From a virus, in IMG/VR virus record IMGVR_UViG_3300045996_000876, positions 1 to 64,000 of that record: a stretch of DNA of 64,000 nt; one strand, written 5' to 3'. The notes below the pieces were generated by a model, which had not been told where the DNA came from, ran no database searches, and was given only the letters and a program-made list of their open reading frames with translations. The position numbers were made by a program, and so were the translations under genes. Numbering within the stretch: the first letter of the stretch is position 1; every line of letters starts with the position of its first letter. Positions 48,958 to 58,261 of this stretch are shown piece by piece.

Positions 48958-49827
48958 ATGACGCTACCCGTCAAACAATCGCTGATGTCGCTCCTGGACA
49001 GCTCAACGCGGTACCTCGCAACGCTCTGGAAGCTCGCGAGAACGGACGGCGTGACGCAGTACTTCACGGACCACGACGCAGCGTTGATCTTTGAAGGCCA
49101 GACGTACCTTCCCGCCTGCGGCTTCAACGCGTCAGCCCGTCAAAAGACGGGCGGGCTCAATCCGCAGAACCTCGATATGGTAGGCTATATCGACAACGAT
49201 GAGCTGGACCACGATGACCTCCGGGCTGGCCGGTTCCGCGAAGCGGAGGTGACGGAGTACGTGGTTGACTTCCGCTACCCGTTCGCGGGCGCGATCATCA
49301 CCAACACGTACTGGGTCACCGACGTAGCTTTCAGCGATGGCGTCTGGACTGCCTCTCTTGCTGGACTCTCGCGATGGCTCCAGCACGCGGTTGGAAAGGT
49401 CTACACGCGGAACTGCCGGCACATCTTCGGCGACTCGATGTGTAAGCTGAACACCGCTACGTTTACCACGACTGGAACGGTGTCGCTTACCAACGCGTCA
49501 AGTCCACGCGCCGTCTTTGAGTCGGACTCTCCGGGCGTGATCAGCCTTGGTGCGAACTACTTCGCCAACGGAAGTATCCACTGGCTCTCCGGATTGAACA
49601 ACGGACTTCGGATGGAAGTGAAGGCATCGACCAACTGGGGCGAGTTCACGACGCAGCTGCCGCTTCCCTATGACGTGACGGTCGGAGACGTGTTCACCGT
49701 ATACGCGGGCTGCGACAAGACGATGAACCAGTGTATAAACAAGTTCGATAACATGGTCAACTTCGGCGGCTTCCCGTTTGTACCCGGCACCGACCGTATG
49801 ATCCAGTACCCGGATGCGAAGGTGTAA
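48958..49827 (+). CDS. DUF2163-type tail hub protein, 289 aa
   Basis: LATLWKLARTDGVTQYFTDH, DNDELDHDDLRAGRFREAEV and the C-terminal CRHIFGDSMCKLN...GCDKTMNQCINKFDNMVNFGGFP match DUF2163 followed by the BR0599-like C-terminal domain, whose Cys residues bind an iron-sulfur cluster in relatives such as GTA. It forms the tail hub. The start is the ATG that follows the previous stop (TGATATG). Confidence 0.88.
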   Translation: MTLPVKQSLMSLLDSSTRYLATLWKLARTDGVTQYFTDHDAALIFEGQTYLPACGFNASARQKTGGLNPQNLDMVGYIDNDELDHDDLRAGRFREAEVTEYVVDFRYPFAGAIITNTYWVTDVAFSDGVWTASLAGLSRWLQHAVGKVYTRNCRHIFGDSMCKLNTATFTTTGTVSLTNASSPRAVFESDSPGVISLGANYFANGSIHWLSGLNNGLRMEVKASTNWGEFTTQLPLPYDVTVGDVFTVYAGCDKTMNQCINKFDNMVNFGGFPFVPGTDRMIQYPDAKV

Positions 49828-49828
49828 C

Positions 49829-50332
49829 GTGCCTACACGCCTAGACGTTATCGTGAAAGCTCGGGAGTACCTGGGCACTCCCTATCACCACATCGGTCGG
49901 AAGAAGGGAATTGGCGTTGACTGTATTGGTCTCATCTCCGGAGTCGCCCAGGAACTCGGGATGACGTACCACGACCTGAAGGTGTACTCTCAACGTCCGG
50001 ACGGCGTGACGCTCCTCCGCGAATTCGATAAGTGTTTGACCCGCGTTCCGACGCACCAGCCCGGAGATGTCTTGGTCTTCCGGTTCCGAAAGTTCGCGAC
50101 TCACGCGGGTATCGTCACAGACTACGGGCTGATTCATACGTACGCAACGGTGGGTAAAGTCGTTGAGCACGTCCTGGATGCGACCTGGGAACGTCGGATT
50201 GTTCAGGCTTATCGGTTCCCGGGTATCCAAGGCGACTGGGTGCCTTCTCCCGTCCCCAACTTTCGAATCCCCGATGACTTTGAAGTCGAACAAGAACGCC
50301 GCAGACTCCAGCAAGGCGGCTGCTGTAACTGA
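49829..50332 (+). CDS. NlpC/P60 peptidase tail protein, 167 aa
   Basis: GVDCIGLI (Cys32) with THAGIV (His92) and His103 gives the Cys-His-His active site of NlpC/P60 papain-like peptidases. It is the standard GTA-like tail-tip peptidase that opens peptidoglycan during DNA injection. GTG start two bases after the previous stop; C-terminal GGCCN tail. Confidence 0.92.
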   Translation: MPTRLDVIVKAREYLGTPYHHIGRKKGIGVDCIGLISGVAQELGMTYHDLKVYSQRPDGVTLLREFDKCLTRVPTHQPGDVLVFRFRKFATHAGIVTDYGLIHTYATVGKVVEHVLDATWERRIVQAYRFPGIQGDWVPSPVPNFRIPDDFEVEQERRRLQQGGCCN

Positions 50333-50341
50333 GGAAACGCT

Positions 50342-52708
50342 ATGGCAATGTTAGCACTAGGGCTGGTGGGCGGAATGATTGGCGGAGCTATCGGTGGCGG
50401 CTCCGCACTCGCCATCGCTGGACTCTCCCTCACGGGCGCTTCGGTAGGCTTCGCGGTAGGCGCTACCGTCGGCAGCGTGCTGGACTCTGCGTATGTCTTC
50501 CCGGCCATCTTCGGAGGGCAAAAGGGATTCGCCGGACCTCGCATTGACGACCTTCAGCTACAAGTCGCGAGCGAGGGCAGCCCGGTCAACTACTGCCTTG
50601 GACCGGAGAACCGGGTAGCGGGTACGATCATCTGGATGACGGACCTGATTGAGACAAAGAAGAAACAGAGCGGCGGAGGAGGTGGAGGCGGCGGCAAAGG
50701 TGGAGGCGGAGGCGGCGGCAGCGTTACCACGTACACCTACGCAGTCCACGTCGCTGTGGGCGTCTGCGAAGGGCCAATCACGGAGATAGACAAAATCTGG
50801 GCGGATGGAAAGCTCATCTATGACGTCCATACGCTATCGGTCTCCACCCACGTTGATCGAGTCACCGCATACAAAGGCTTCGTAGGCACGGGGCAGATGC
50901 CCGACCCGCTGATTGAAGCATTCGAGGGAGCGGGCAACGTTCCGGCGTGGCGTGGGATCGCCTACGTCATGTTTGAGAATCTCCAGTTGGCGGACTTCGG
51001 CAACCGCATCCCGCAATTCACGTTCCTGGTCCGGGCTCAGCCTGCGCTAGGCGTGCGGGACGCCATCGCTAGCTTGCTGGTACGAAGTGGCCTGACCTCC
51101 GACCAGTACGACACGACGCAGGTGACGGGGTGCCTTCGCGGTTACAGCTGGTCAGGCCCGCAGTCGGGTCAGGCGGTAGTGACGCCGATTATGAATGCCT
51201 TCGCGGTTCGCTGTCAGGAGGTCAATGGACAACTAGTCTTCTTCAATCGCGGCGATGAAGACGAAGTGGCGGTGGACTCCGATGACTTGGGCGCTCGCGA
51301 GTACAACGAAGGTAGCAAGCCTGCGTTCCATATCACCGACGGAAGCGGCTTGACTATTCCCGCTCAAGTCCAAGTCAACTTCTTGGACCCGGATAACGAC
51401 CACCAGCGCGGCTCCGTCAACGAACGTCGCATCAACGTCCCCACGGAGTCGATCAACCAGATTGACGTTCCCTTCGTTCTGACGCAACGCCAGGCCAAGG
51501 AGATAGCGAAGCGGCAGCTGTATATGCCGTGGGATGAACGTCGCACCGTTACTCTTTCCCTCCCGCCCAAGTACCTCTACTTGGCGGAGCAAGACATCCT
51601 CACGCTCTCCTATAAGGGTCACAACTACAAGGTCCGTATCTTGGAGTTGGAGCGTGGAGCGAACTTCCTGCTCAACATCAAGGGAGTTATCCAAGAGGGA
51701 GATACGACCACGGCGGAAGGCGAGCAGGATGATCGGACGGTTGTGAGCGAGGTTCTGTATGAACCGCCGTCTCTGGTCGTCTACCCGCTGGACCTCCCGC
51801 CGCTCCGCACTGATGACTCCGACTCCGCTGGATTCTACTTGGCGGTGACGACTCCCAACTCCACCGAGCGGTTCCGCGGCGCGATCCTGTTCTCATCGGA
51901 CGAGTCCGAAGGGAACTTCATCCAGACCGGGCTAGTGCCCGACGTAGCGACGGCAGGAACAACCGATACAGTCTTGGGCGTTGCGTCCGTAGGCGTGTGG
52001 GACCTTATCAACACCGTGGACGTGACGCTCACCACCGGCTCGTTATCCAGCAAGACTCCTTCTGAAGTTCTTGCTGGGGGCAACATCGCGTATATCAATG
52101 GTGAGATACTAGGCTTCCAAGAGGCGGAGCTAATCGGCACCAACCAGTACCGTTTGAGCAAGCTTCTTCGCGGGCTGCGTGATACTGAAGACTTCATCTC
52201 ACTCCATACGCTCAACGACCCGTTTGTCCTCTTGGACGAGTCGGGGTTGACGTTCCACCGGCTGAACCAGTCGGCCATCGAGACGTACCGGACGCTGCGC
52301 ATTGTCCCCGTAGGATCGGTGGTGGAGGATACCCCAACGACTTCCGTGTACATCCGGGCGGCAACGCTCCGTCCGTTCGCTCCTGCGATGCTACGGATGA
52401 ACAAGGATTACGGAACAGGAACAATCGAGCTTACCTGGTCGCACCGTACGCGCGATCTGGCTCGCGTTCTCTCGCTCAACGTCCCCAACGCGGACCAAGA
52501 GGTCTATACCGTGGCGATCCTCAAGGACAACCGCGTGAAGCGGACCGTAACGGTGACGGGCGCTCAGAGCTATGATTGGACATCCTCTGATCGTACTTCG
52601 GACGGCGTGACCGTGGACGTTGGACTGACGTTCAAGGTGACTCAGATATCGGCGACGGTTGGACCGGGTAGAACTGCGGTCAGCCGTGAATTTGACTTCG
52701 ATCTATAA
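50342..52708 (+). CDS. Tail tip/host-specificity protein (J-like, GTA-type), 788 aa
   Basis: N-terminal Gly-rich hydrophobic segment (GLVGGMIGGAIGGGSALAIA), a long Gly-run linker at about 105-125, then the Phage-tail-3 type region (YAVHVAVGVCEGPITEIDKIWADG). The C-terminal part has fibronectin-type III-like strands. This is the typical protein that closes the tail tip and sets receptor specificity. The Gly codon run is a real part of the frame. Confidence 0.88.
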   Translation: MAMLALGLVGGMIGGAIGGGSALAIAGLSLTGASVGFAVGATVGSVLDSAYVFPAIFGGQKGFAGPRIDDLQLQVASEGSPVNYCLGPENRVAGTIIWMTDLIETKKKQSGGGGGGGGKGGGGGGGSVTTYTYAVHVAVGVCEGPITEIDKIWADGKLIYDVHTLSVSTHVDRVTAYKGFVGTGQMPDPLIEAFEGAGNVPAWRGIAYVMFENLQLADFGNRIPQFTFLVRAQPALGVRDAIASLLVRSGLTSDQYDTTQVTGCLRGYSWSGPQSGQAVVTPIMNAFAVRCQEVNGQLVFFNRGDEDEVAVDSDDLGAREYNEGSKPAFHITDGSGLTIPAQVQVNFLDPDNDHQRGSVNERRINVPTESINQIDVPFVLTQRQAKEIAKRQLYMPWDERRTVTLSLPPKYLYLAEQDILTLSYKGHNYKVRILELERGANFLLNIKGVIQEGDTTTAEGEQDDRTVVSEVLYEPPSLVVYPLDLPPLRTDDSDSAGFYLAVTTPNSTERFRGAILFSSDESEGNFIQTGLVPDVATAGTTDTVLGVASVGVWDLINTVDVTLTTGSLSSKTPSEVLAGGNIAYINGEILGFQEAELIGTNQYRLSKLLRGLRDTEDFISLHTLNDPFVLLDESGLTFHRLNQSAIETYRTLRIVPVGSVVEDTPTTSVYIRAATLRPFAPAMLRMNKDYGTGTIELTWSHRTRDLARVLSLNVPNADQEVYTVAILKDNRVKRTVTVTGAQSYDWTSSDRTSDGVTVDVGLTFKVTQISATVGPGRTAVSREFDFDL

Positions 52709-52720
52709 CAAGAGGGAACT

Positions 52721-53230
52721 ATGACCACAACCGCGAAGATTGGAATTGAGATGCTCGCTGAAGGGCAGTCGGGCGCGGAGATAACCGTCAACGAAGGCTT
52801 GGTGCTTCTGGACGCCATGGTCCAGTGTACGGTTCTGGAGGTTGATCTCAACGCTCCGCCCGGTTCTCCGACGAATGGTGACGTGTACTTCCTGTACGGC
52901 GGTTCCGCGTCTGGCGCCTGGTCGGGCCACGACAACGAGTTTGCCGTGTACTTCGATGGATGGCGGTTCATCGCTCCCGGAGAAGGCTGGTTGCTGTTCA
53001 ACGAAGAAGATGGGAAGCTGTACAAGTGGACCGCAGGCGACGGTCTCACGGCTCTCTCGAAAGACGTTGACGCGAACCTGACCGACAGCACGACCGGGAC
53101 TCCCGGAGGTACGATCAGCAACGTTGGCGGCTCCTTCAACCAGACGACGTTGAACAACAACCTTGCGTCCATTGTCGCTTCCATCAACAACTTGAAGAGT
53201 AAGCTACGTGATGCCGGAATCATCAACTAA
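52721..53230 (+). CDS. DUF2793-like tail protein, 169 aa
   Basis: The blocks LNAPPGSPTNGDVYFLYGGSA, NEFAVYFDGWRFIAPGEGW, LYKWTAGDGL fit the DUF2793 family of GTA-like and prophage tail proteins. C-terminal helical segment (NNLASIVASINNLKSKLRDAG) could trimerise. It overlaps the next gene by 20 bases. Confidence 0.85.
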   Translation: MTTTAKIGIEMLAEGQSGAEITVNEGLVLLDAMVQCTVLEVDLNAPPGSPTNGDVYFLYGGSASGAWSGHDNEFAVYFDGWRFIAPGEGWLLFNEEDGKLYKWTAGDGLTALSKDVDANLTDSTTGTPGGTISNVGGSFNQTTLNNNLASIVASINNLKSKLRDAGIIN

Positions 53231-53711
53231 AATCGTGTTCACGGCGGAGCAGATCGCCATGAGAGTGAGGGAGCTAGCGGACCGGATGAAGGGAGAGCGG
53301 CCCATAGCGCTCGTCCCCATTCTGACCGGGGCAATCACCTTCACGGCGGACCTGCTCCGCCATCTCCCAGCAAGCACGGTAGTATCGCCGATGCTTATGG
53401 ACCCTTACCACCGTGGGATGGTCCTGGCGGAACCGGACCTGTTGTTGCTACTGAACCGGGACGTATGGGTGGTGGATAACTCCATGGCCAGCGGGGTGAC
53501 CCTGTATGGAGCGGTCAAGGCTATCCGACGGCACCGTACAATCGTGGACCTGAAGACCGTGGTGTTGTACCGCTTGCTGGAGGGTCACCCCATGCCGATA
53601 GAACCGACCTTGTGCGGCTTCTTCCACCGCCCCACCGGGCGTCTCATCGGGTACGGTCAAGACCAGCAAGGAACTGGCCGTGGTCTGAGGGATATCGTGG
53701 GTTATAACTAG
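53211..53711 (+). CDS. Phosphoribosyltransferase-like protein (hypoxanthine PRTase-like), 166 aa
   Basis: ALVPILTGAITFTADLLRHLP and the C-terminal FHRPTGRLIGYGQDQ match the hypoxanthine-guanine phosphoribosyltransferase layout. The PRPP loop is replaced by VVDNSMASGVTL; the usual E/D-D-x-x-D-T-G is altered to DNSMASG, so PRPP binding may be changed. It may be a nucleotide salvage protein or a repurposed fold. Last gene of the late module; ATG 53211 or GTG 53208. Confidence 0.72.
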   Translation: MPESSTKIVFTAEQIAMRVRELADRMKGERPIALVPILTGAITFTADLLRHLPASTVVSPMLMDPYHRGMVLAEPDLLLLLNRDVWVVDNSMASGVTLYGAVKAIRRHRTIVDLKTVVLYRLLEGHPMPIEPTLCGFFHRPTGRLIGYGQDQQGTGRGLRDIVGYN

Positions 53712-53728
53712 GCGATTAACTAGGCAAT

Positions 53729-53908
53729 CCCGGAGCTATCAAAGTGCGTAAACCTGCTCTCTATTATTCTCTCGCTCTGTATACCGTATCATCTATATTA
53801 CTCTTTATTTCATCTTATTTAGATAGATAGATAGATAGATATAGTAAGGGAGAGAGTAGGTAATTGAGAATATTATAGAGCACCTTTACGACAAGTGATA
53901 GCTCCGGG
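53729..53908 (+). repeat. Long AT-rich hairpin element, copy 2
   Basis: CCCGGAGCTATCA (53729-53741) pairs with TGATAGCTCCGGG (53896-53908), then CGTAAA..TGCTCT pairs with AGAGCA..TTTACG and CTATTATTCTC with GAGAATATTATAG (approximate). The apex repeats TTATTTAGATAGATAGATAG of copy 1. Versus copy 1 an A-T pair is replaced by T-A (CGAAAA/TTTTCG against CGTAAA/TTTACG), which keeps the stem. It follows the last late gene and may end or process that transcript. The spacer 53712-54106 otherwise has the elements described next. Confidence 0.9.
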
Positions 53909-54027
53909 TTCGCCTACTAAACTATGTGGTTATATAGACGGCTAGGCCCACCCAGACCCATTCAGAGTCTGAAGCTTTGCTGATCCGGACGGGTGGTGGG
54001 AAAATATCAGGTCAGGATGACTTTGCC

Positions 54028-54070
54028 ACCATATGATATGGTTGACTAGAGTTTTGTACGGTCGTACGCT
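54028..54070 (+). promoter_or_regulatory. Palindromic operator and promoter-like sequence before the replication operon
   Basis: The 15-base palindrome ACCATATGATATGGT (54028-54042) overlaps TTGACT (54042-54047); 17 bases further TACGCT (54065-54070) is a weak -10 box. GTACG-GT-CGTAC lies between. A repressor bound to the palindrome would cover the -35. Upstream, CCCACCC...GGGTGGTGGG (about 53946-54000) is a loose hairpin. Confidence 0.55.
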
Positions 54071-54106
54071 ACTCCCTTCGACCAATTGACACTAGGACAG
54101 TAGCTG

Positions 54107-56206
54107 ATGACAGTCGCTCAGACCGACATACCCGCCCATGCCACGCGCGTCTTGGAACCGCTCTCCACCGCTACCGGTACCCTGATGGAGATGTGGGAGC
54201 CATTTCCGAATGAGTGGCTGTACGTCTCCTTAGATAAGGAGGCAAAGAACTTCGTGGTCCACGCCCGGACCTTAAAGAGGTTCCACGGTAGCTTCGCTTG
54301 GAATCAGAGCGAGCAGAACCTAGTCAAGGTCAACGGCGTTGACTACGTAGAGGAGGCGGCTGGACCCAGCTTCAAGCTGGCTCAGACCTACTTCAAGAAG
54401 TTCCCGGAGAAGAAGGAACTTGACTTTGGTAAATGGCTCCTGTACGGGACCGACTTCAACGCGCTCGTCCTGACCCACACGTGGCCGAAGGCTAAGCTGG
54501 TGGTGTCTGATGAGGCGAATTTCCTCCTGTCCTACCTCACCAACCGGTTCTTGTCGCAGACCCGTTGTGCGGTCCGCTCCGCTGAATACCATATCAACAA
54601 GAAGCTTCCGGAGGTACCCGCAGGCTTCCCAGTCCACCCGGAGTTCCCGCCGCTTCACCATCACTGGACGCCCATCGTCAACTCGCTCTTCAATAAGAGC
54701 TATGGCCTGTTCATGGAGCAGGGCACCGGAAAGACCTCGACAGTCATCGCCCGTATCTGTTATGAAGCCTTGCTGAAACGACAGGGCCTGACGCCAGGTC
54801 TCCCGGGTATGCCCCGGACGATGTACCGCGTACTGATCATCTGTCCCAACCAGGTCCGCTTCAACTGGGAACAGGAATTCTTACAGTTTGCTACGGTAGC
54901 GGGAAAGACTTCGGTGTTGCGTGGTGATGAGGTCTCCCGTACCCGGAAGCTAAACGAAGGGATCAGAGACGAGGATGATTGCTACTTCGGAGCGGTGATG
55001 CTAGGTCACGACAGCGTAGGGAATACGCTGGAAGCGATCCGCCGCGTACCTTGGGACCTTGTAGTCTGGGATGAGAGCCATTACGTAAAGAACCACCGCA
55101 CAGAACGGTTCTCAGCCAACCGGGAGTTCTTATCGGTTGGGCACGTCCGTCAACGCATGGTCCTGAGCGGTACGCCCATCGCCAATACCCTGATGGACCT
55201 CTGGACCCAGCTAGAGCTACTGGGCGAGGGTCTGAGCGGCTTTGCTACCTTCAAACACTTCCGCGCCTTCCACGGCTCGTTTGTACGTCAACGGGACGGA
55301 ACCGGTACCGCGATTGAGAAGCTCATCGGGCTGAAGAATATCCCGCTCATACAGGAGCGGCTGTCCCGCCTTACCTTCATGATTACGAAGGAGCAGGCGG
55401 GAATGAACCTCCCGGAGAAGATATACGATACCATCGAAGTGGAGATGACTCCGCAGCAGGCTACCTGGTACAAACAAGTTAAGAATCAGCTGGCGATTGA
55501 GCTGGAAGATATCCTGAACGGGGATGCTCCGAAGCGGATGACCGCTGATCACGTCCTGACCAAGCTCCTCCGGCTCGCTCATATCACGTCGGGGTTTGTA
55601 ACCTGGGATGCTATCATCGACACCGACGGCGTGGTTGTCTCTCCGAAGCGGGAGGAGACGATACCCGGACCCAACCCGAAGATTGATGAGCTGGTCGCCT
55701 GTATCAAAGCGGACTTTGAAGATGACCCGCTCGGAAAGAAGATTGTCTGGGCCAGTTGGAAGCACGACCTGCGGGAGATTGCCGCCCGCTTCCGTGAAGA
55801 GGGATTCAACTTCGTGGAGTACCACGGGAGCGTACCGGACGCGCAGCGACCCGCCGTCATCGCCAAGTATAACCTAGACCCGAAGTGTAACATCATCCTG
55901 GGCAACCCTCAGACTCTCGGAACCGGTACGAACTTGCTGGGATACGACCCAGCCAACCCGGACTCGCTTCCGACCTATACCGATCACGAGTTCTTTTTCA
56001 GTCAGGGCTGGCAGCCCGTTCTGCGCGGTCAGGCGGAGGATCGTGCCCACCGTAAGGGTACACGGACAATCCTCCGGATTACTGACTTTGTCGTACCCGG
56101 TACCGTTGATGTAGAGATTCGCGCCCGAGTTCGGGGCAAGCTCGATGACGCTTCTATGATCCAAGATGTACGCGACATCCTCCGGAACGTCTTGGAAAAC
56201 CTCTAA
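54107..56206 (+). CDS. SNF2-family DEAD/DEAH-type helicase, 699 aa
   Basis: Motif I EQGTGKT (204-210), II DESH (322-325), III SGTP (about 355) and a VI-like GQAEDRAHRKGT near the C-terminus. This is the two-RecA-domain SNF2 family in phages. An N-terminal 190 residues of unknown fold may bind DNA. It likely remodels protein-DNA complexes during replication or repair. Start ATG after TAGCTG. Confidence 0.92.
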   Translation: MTVAQTDIPAHATRVLEPLSTATGTLMEMWEPFPNEWLYVSLDKEAKNFVVHARTLKRFHGSFAWNQSEQNLVKVNGVDYVEEAAGPSFKLAQTYFKKFPEKKELDFGKWLLYGTDFNALVLTHTWPKAKLVVSDEANFLLSYLTNRFLSQTRCAVRSAEYHINKKLPEVPAGFPVHPEFPPLHHHWTPIVNSLFNKSYGLFMEQGTGKTSTVIARICYEALLKRQGLTPGLPGMPRTMYRVLIICPNQVRFNWEQEFLQFATVAGKTSVLRGDEVSRTRKLNEGIRDEDDCYFGAVMLGHDSVGNTLEAIRRVPWDLVVWDESHYVKNHRTERFSANREFLSVGHVRQRMVLSGTPIANTLMDLWTQLELLGEGLSGFATFKHFRAFHGSFVRQRDGTGTAIEKLIGLKNIPLIQERLSRLTFMITKEQAGMNLPEKIYDTIEVEMTPQQATWYKQVKNQLAIELEDILNGDAPKRMTADHVLTKLLRLAHITSGFVTWDAIIDTDGVVVSPKREETIPGPNPKIDELVACIKADFEDDPLGKKIVWASWKHDLREIAARFREEGFNFVEYHGSVPDAQRPAVIAKYNLDPKCNIILGNPQTLGTGTNLLGYDPANPDSLPTYTDHEFFFSQGWQPVLRGQAEDRAHRKGTRTILRITDFVVPGTVDVEIRARVRGKLDDASMIQDVRDILRNVLENL

Positions 56207-56229
56207 CAACTAACGCAGGCAGGCTAACT

Positions 56230-56589
56230 GTGAACAGAGTTATCGTTCCAATACGTCCGTACAAGGCGGAGATACTGGATGAGATTGACAAGGCGGCTCG
56301 CTTTGGAAAGCTGACCTACCTAAGCAACCAGCTACCCATCTCCAAGCCTCAGGAGGTCGCTTGGTACCTCAACCAGAAGCTCCAACAACTCCGGTATACC
56401 CCGGAGACTGACGCGATCCTATTGGTAGGCAACGTCGTCATCTCCAGTATCTTCTTCGCGTTGGTGACTAAGATAAATCCGAGCGTGCGAATGGTTCTGT
56501 ATGACGCTCGCGATGCGGTCCGCGATTACCAGCTGATAACATTCTCTCTTGAACAGGAGTTGATAGGCCATGGCGACTCGAATACTTAA
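56230..56589 (+). CDS. Hypothetical protein, 119 aa
   Basis: GTG start after AGGCAGGCTAACT. Helical and beta mixture (LTYLSNQLPISKPQEVAWYLN; DAILLVGNVVISSIFFALVTK), no motif recognised. It overlaps the next gene by 20 bases. Confidence 0.55.
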   Translation: MNRVIVPIRPYKAEILDEIDKAARFGKLTYLSNQLPISKPQEVAWYLNQKLQQLRYTPETDAILLVGNVVISSIFFALVTKINPSVRMVLYDARDAVRDYQLITFSLEQELIGHGDSNT

Positions 56590-57154
56590 CAAGCCCCATC
56601 CCGACGTTGTGACACTTCACGAGATGCTGAACAAGCTCCGCGATCTTCATATGGAGATGAACCAGAAGCTTATGGAGGTCCACGAAGCCATCCCCAAGAA
56701 CCGCTACGCAGCGGACCAAGACCTGGTTGACCTGGGCTTCATCTCCCGGGCGTCGAAAGACTTGCTGGAAGACTGGCGCAAAGTCGCTCACAAGGCGGAG
56801 GAGCGGGCGGGATTTCAGTTGGGGTGGCGGGTGACTCAAGCTTCTCTCCAGAATCCCGAAGTGGACACGACCGTCCACGGCACCCTCGCCTACGCCAACA
56901 CCGACATTGAGTATATCCCGCAGCTGCCCGATAGGTCCAGCAAGGAGTATATCGACCTGATGGTGGATCTGGGCGTGCCCCGTGAGATCGCGGAGCGTGA
57001 GGGCAAGTTCATCAAGCTGGACTTCAAGAGGATCCAGACCTACCTCTGCGGCTTGGCGGAGGATGGAAAGCCTATTCCGCCCTGGGTCAAGGCGATGTCC
57101 CCAAACTACACGTCTACATTTGTCAAGAAGCGTACGTCATCCAAGGTGGAATGA
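56570..57154 (+). CDS. Hypothetical protein, 194 aa
   Basis: RBS TAGGCC, overlapping the previous gene. Charged N-terminal helix (MLNKLRDLHMEMNQKLMEV), then an alpha/beta region with WRVTQASLQNPEVDTTVHGTLAYA. Function unknown; it lies in the replication block between the helicase and a candidate ssDNA-binding protein. Confidence 0.6.
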   Translation: MATRILNKPHPDVVTLHEMLNKLRDLHMEMNQKLMEVHEAIPKNRYAADQDLVDLGFISRASKDLLEDWRKVAHKAEERAGFQLGWRVTQASLQNPEVDTTVHGTLAYANTDIEYIPQLPDRSSKEYIDLMVDLGVPREIAEREGKFIKLDFKRIQTYLCGLAEDGKPIPPWVKAMSPNYTSTFVKKRTSSKVE

Positions 57155-57188
57155 ATTCGCTTCTGACCTAACTCATTTGGAGAGCCAT

Positions 57189-58187
57189 ATGGCTAAGGTG
57201 AATCCCCCAAAAGGCGTGACGACTGCTCCCGCTCCCGTAGCGGAAGCCACGCCGCCCGTTTCCTCTCCGGAAGTCGCTCCGGAAGCGGCTCCGCCCGTTC
57301 CCGCTACCCCGGAAGCTGCCGCCGCGCAAAGCCTGGTGGTCGCGGCGCAATCGGCGGAGTCTCAGGTGTCCGGAGGTCTGGCCGCGCTCGCGGAAGCTGC
57401 GGACGCGGACAACTCGATGGAGGGAATGCGGCAGTTCATGATCGTCCCTCGCCTGAAGATCGTTCAGGGCCAGTCGGACGGCGAACTCAAGAAGCAGTTC
57501 GGAGAAGGCGCGGTCATCATCAACCCCGGTGCGGCTCTTGTCGCGGAGAAGGAGGCACCATTCCACTTCGTGCCCCTGTTCTACTTCAGCGAGTACGCGT
57601 TGTGGTCGGACCGTCGCGACAAGGAGTCCAAGGCGATCATTGAGCGTTCGTTCGATGCCAACAGCATCATCGCCAAGAACGCGGCGGACAAGGCCAAGCG
57701 GGAAGTCCTGTACCCCGGGCATGAGAAGAAGCCTGACAAGGAGAAGTGGTACAAGCGGTATGTCCACCACTTCTGCTTCCCGGGTATCATCTACGGCGAC
57801 AATGGGCTTGCTGGCACCCCGGTCGTTCTCTCCTTCGAACGCGGCGAATGGACCAACGGGCGTCAGTTCGTTTCCTCGATCCAAATGAAGAAGTTCCAGC
57901 TGCCCAACGGTACCCGCAAGACCCTCCCGCTGTGGGCGCAGGTCTGGCAACTCCAATCGGCTCCCCGCCTGGGTGAGCTCGGAAATTGGTGGGGATATGA
58001 ACCCCGCTTCGTCGGGCGGATTGCGGACGCGGAGGTCAACCCGTTCCGTGCGCAGCACCTGGAGTTCGCGCGGCTCCACGAAGAGAAGCTGCTTCAGGTC
58101 GATCACGGGAACGAAGGTCAGGGCGGCACTGGCGGGGAGACGGAAGCGGAGGTTGCGGCTCGCGTTGAGCAAGCCGGAGAGATGTAA
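57189..58187 (+). CDS. Abundant-type protein with Pro/Ala-rich N-terminus, possibly ssDNA-binding, 332 aa
   Basis: Residues 1-75 are a Pro/Ala-rich flexible tail, then a compact domain (FMIVPRLKIVQGQSDGELKK, AVIINPGAALVAEKEAPFHF, WGYEPRFVGRIADAEV) whose layout recalls phage proteins of the replication block, sometimes described as ssDNA-binding. A strong terminator follows, so it is a good candidate for high expression. RBS TTTGGAGAGCCAT. Family call is uncertain. Confidence 0.6.
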   Translation: MAKVNPPKGVTTAPAPVAEATPPVSSPEVAPEAAPPVPATPEAAAAQSLVVAAQSAESQVSGGLAALAEAADADNSMEGMRQFMIVPRLKIVQGQSDGELKKQFGEGAVIINPGAALVAEKEAPFHFVPLFYFSEYALWSDRRDKESKAIIERSFDANSIIAKNAADKAKREVLYPGHEKKPDKEKWYKRYVHHFCFPGIIYGDNGLAGTPVVLSFERGEWTNGRQFVSSIQMKKFQLPNGTRKTLPLWAQVWQLQSAPRLGELGNWWGYEPRFVGRIADAEVNPFRAQHLEFARLHEEKLLQVDHGNEGQGGTGGETEAEVAARVEQAGEM

Positions 58188-58217
58188 CCGCTCCCTCAGC
58201 ATCTAGGTCGGCACAAG

Positions 58218-58250
58218 ACTGCCGCCGCTACCACGCGTAGCGGCGGCAGT
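58218..58250 (+). terminator. Strong intrinsic terminator
   Basis: ACTGCCGCCGCTA (58218-58230) pairs perfectly with TAGCGGCGGCAGT (58238-58250) across CCACGCG, followed by TCTTTT. It separates the abundant-type gene from the primase gene. Confidence 0.88.
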
Positions 58251-58261
58251 TCTTTTCAGGG

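Noticed and set aside
50680-50725. GGC/GGA run as a frameshift or repeat-expansion site
   Set aside because: The run lies in a single continuous frame of the J-like protein and encodes a Gly linker, common in this family.
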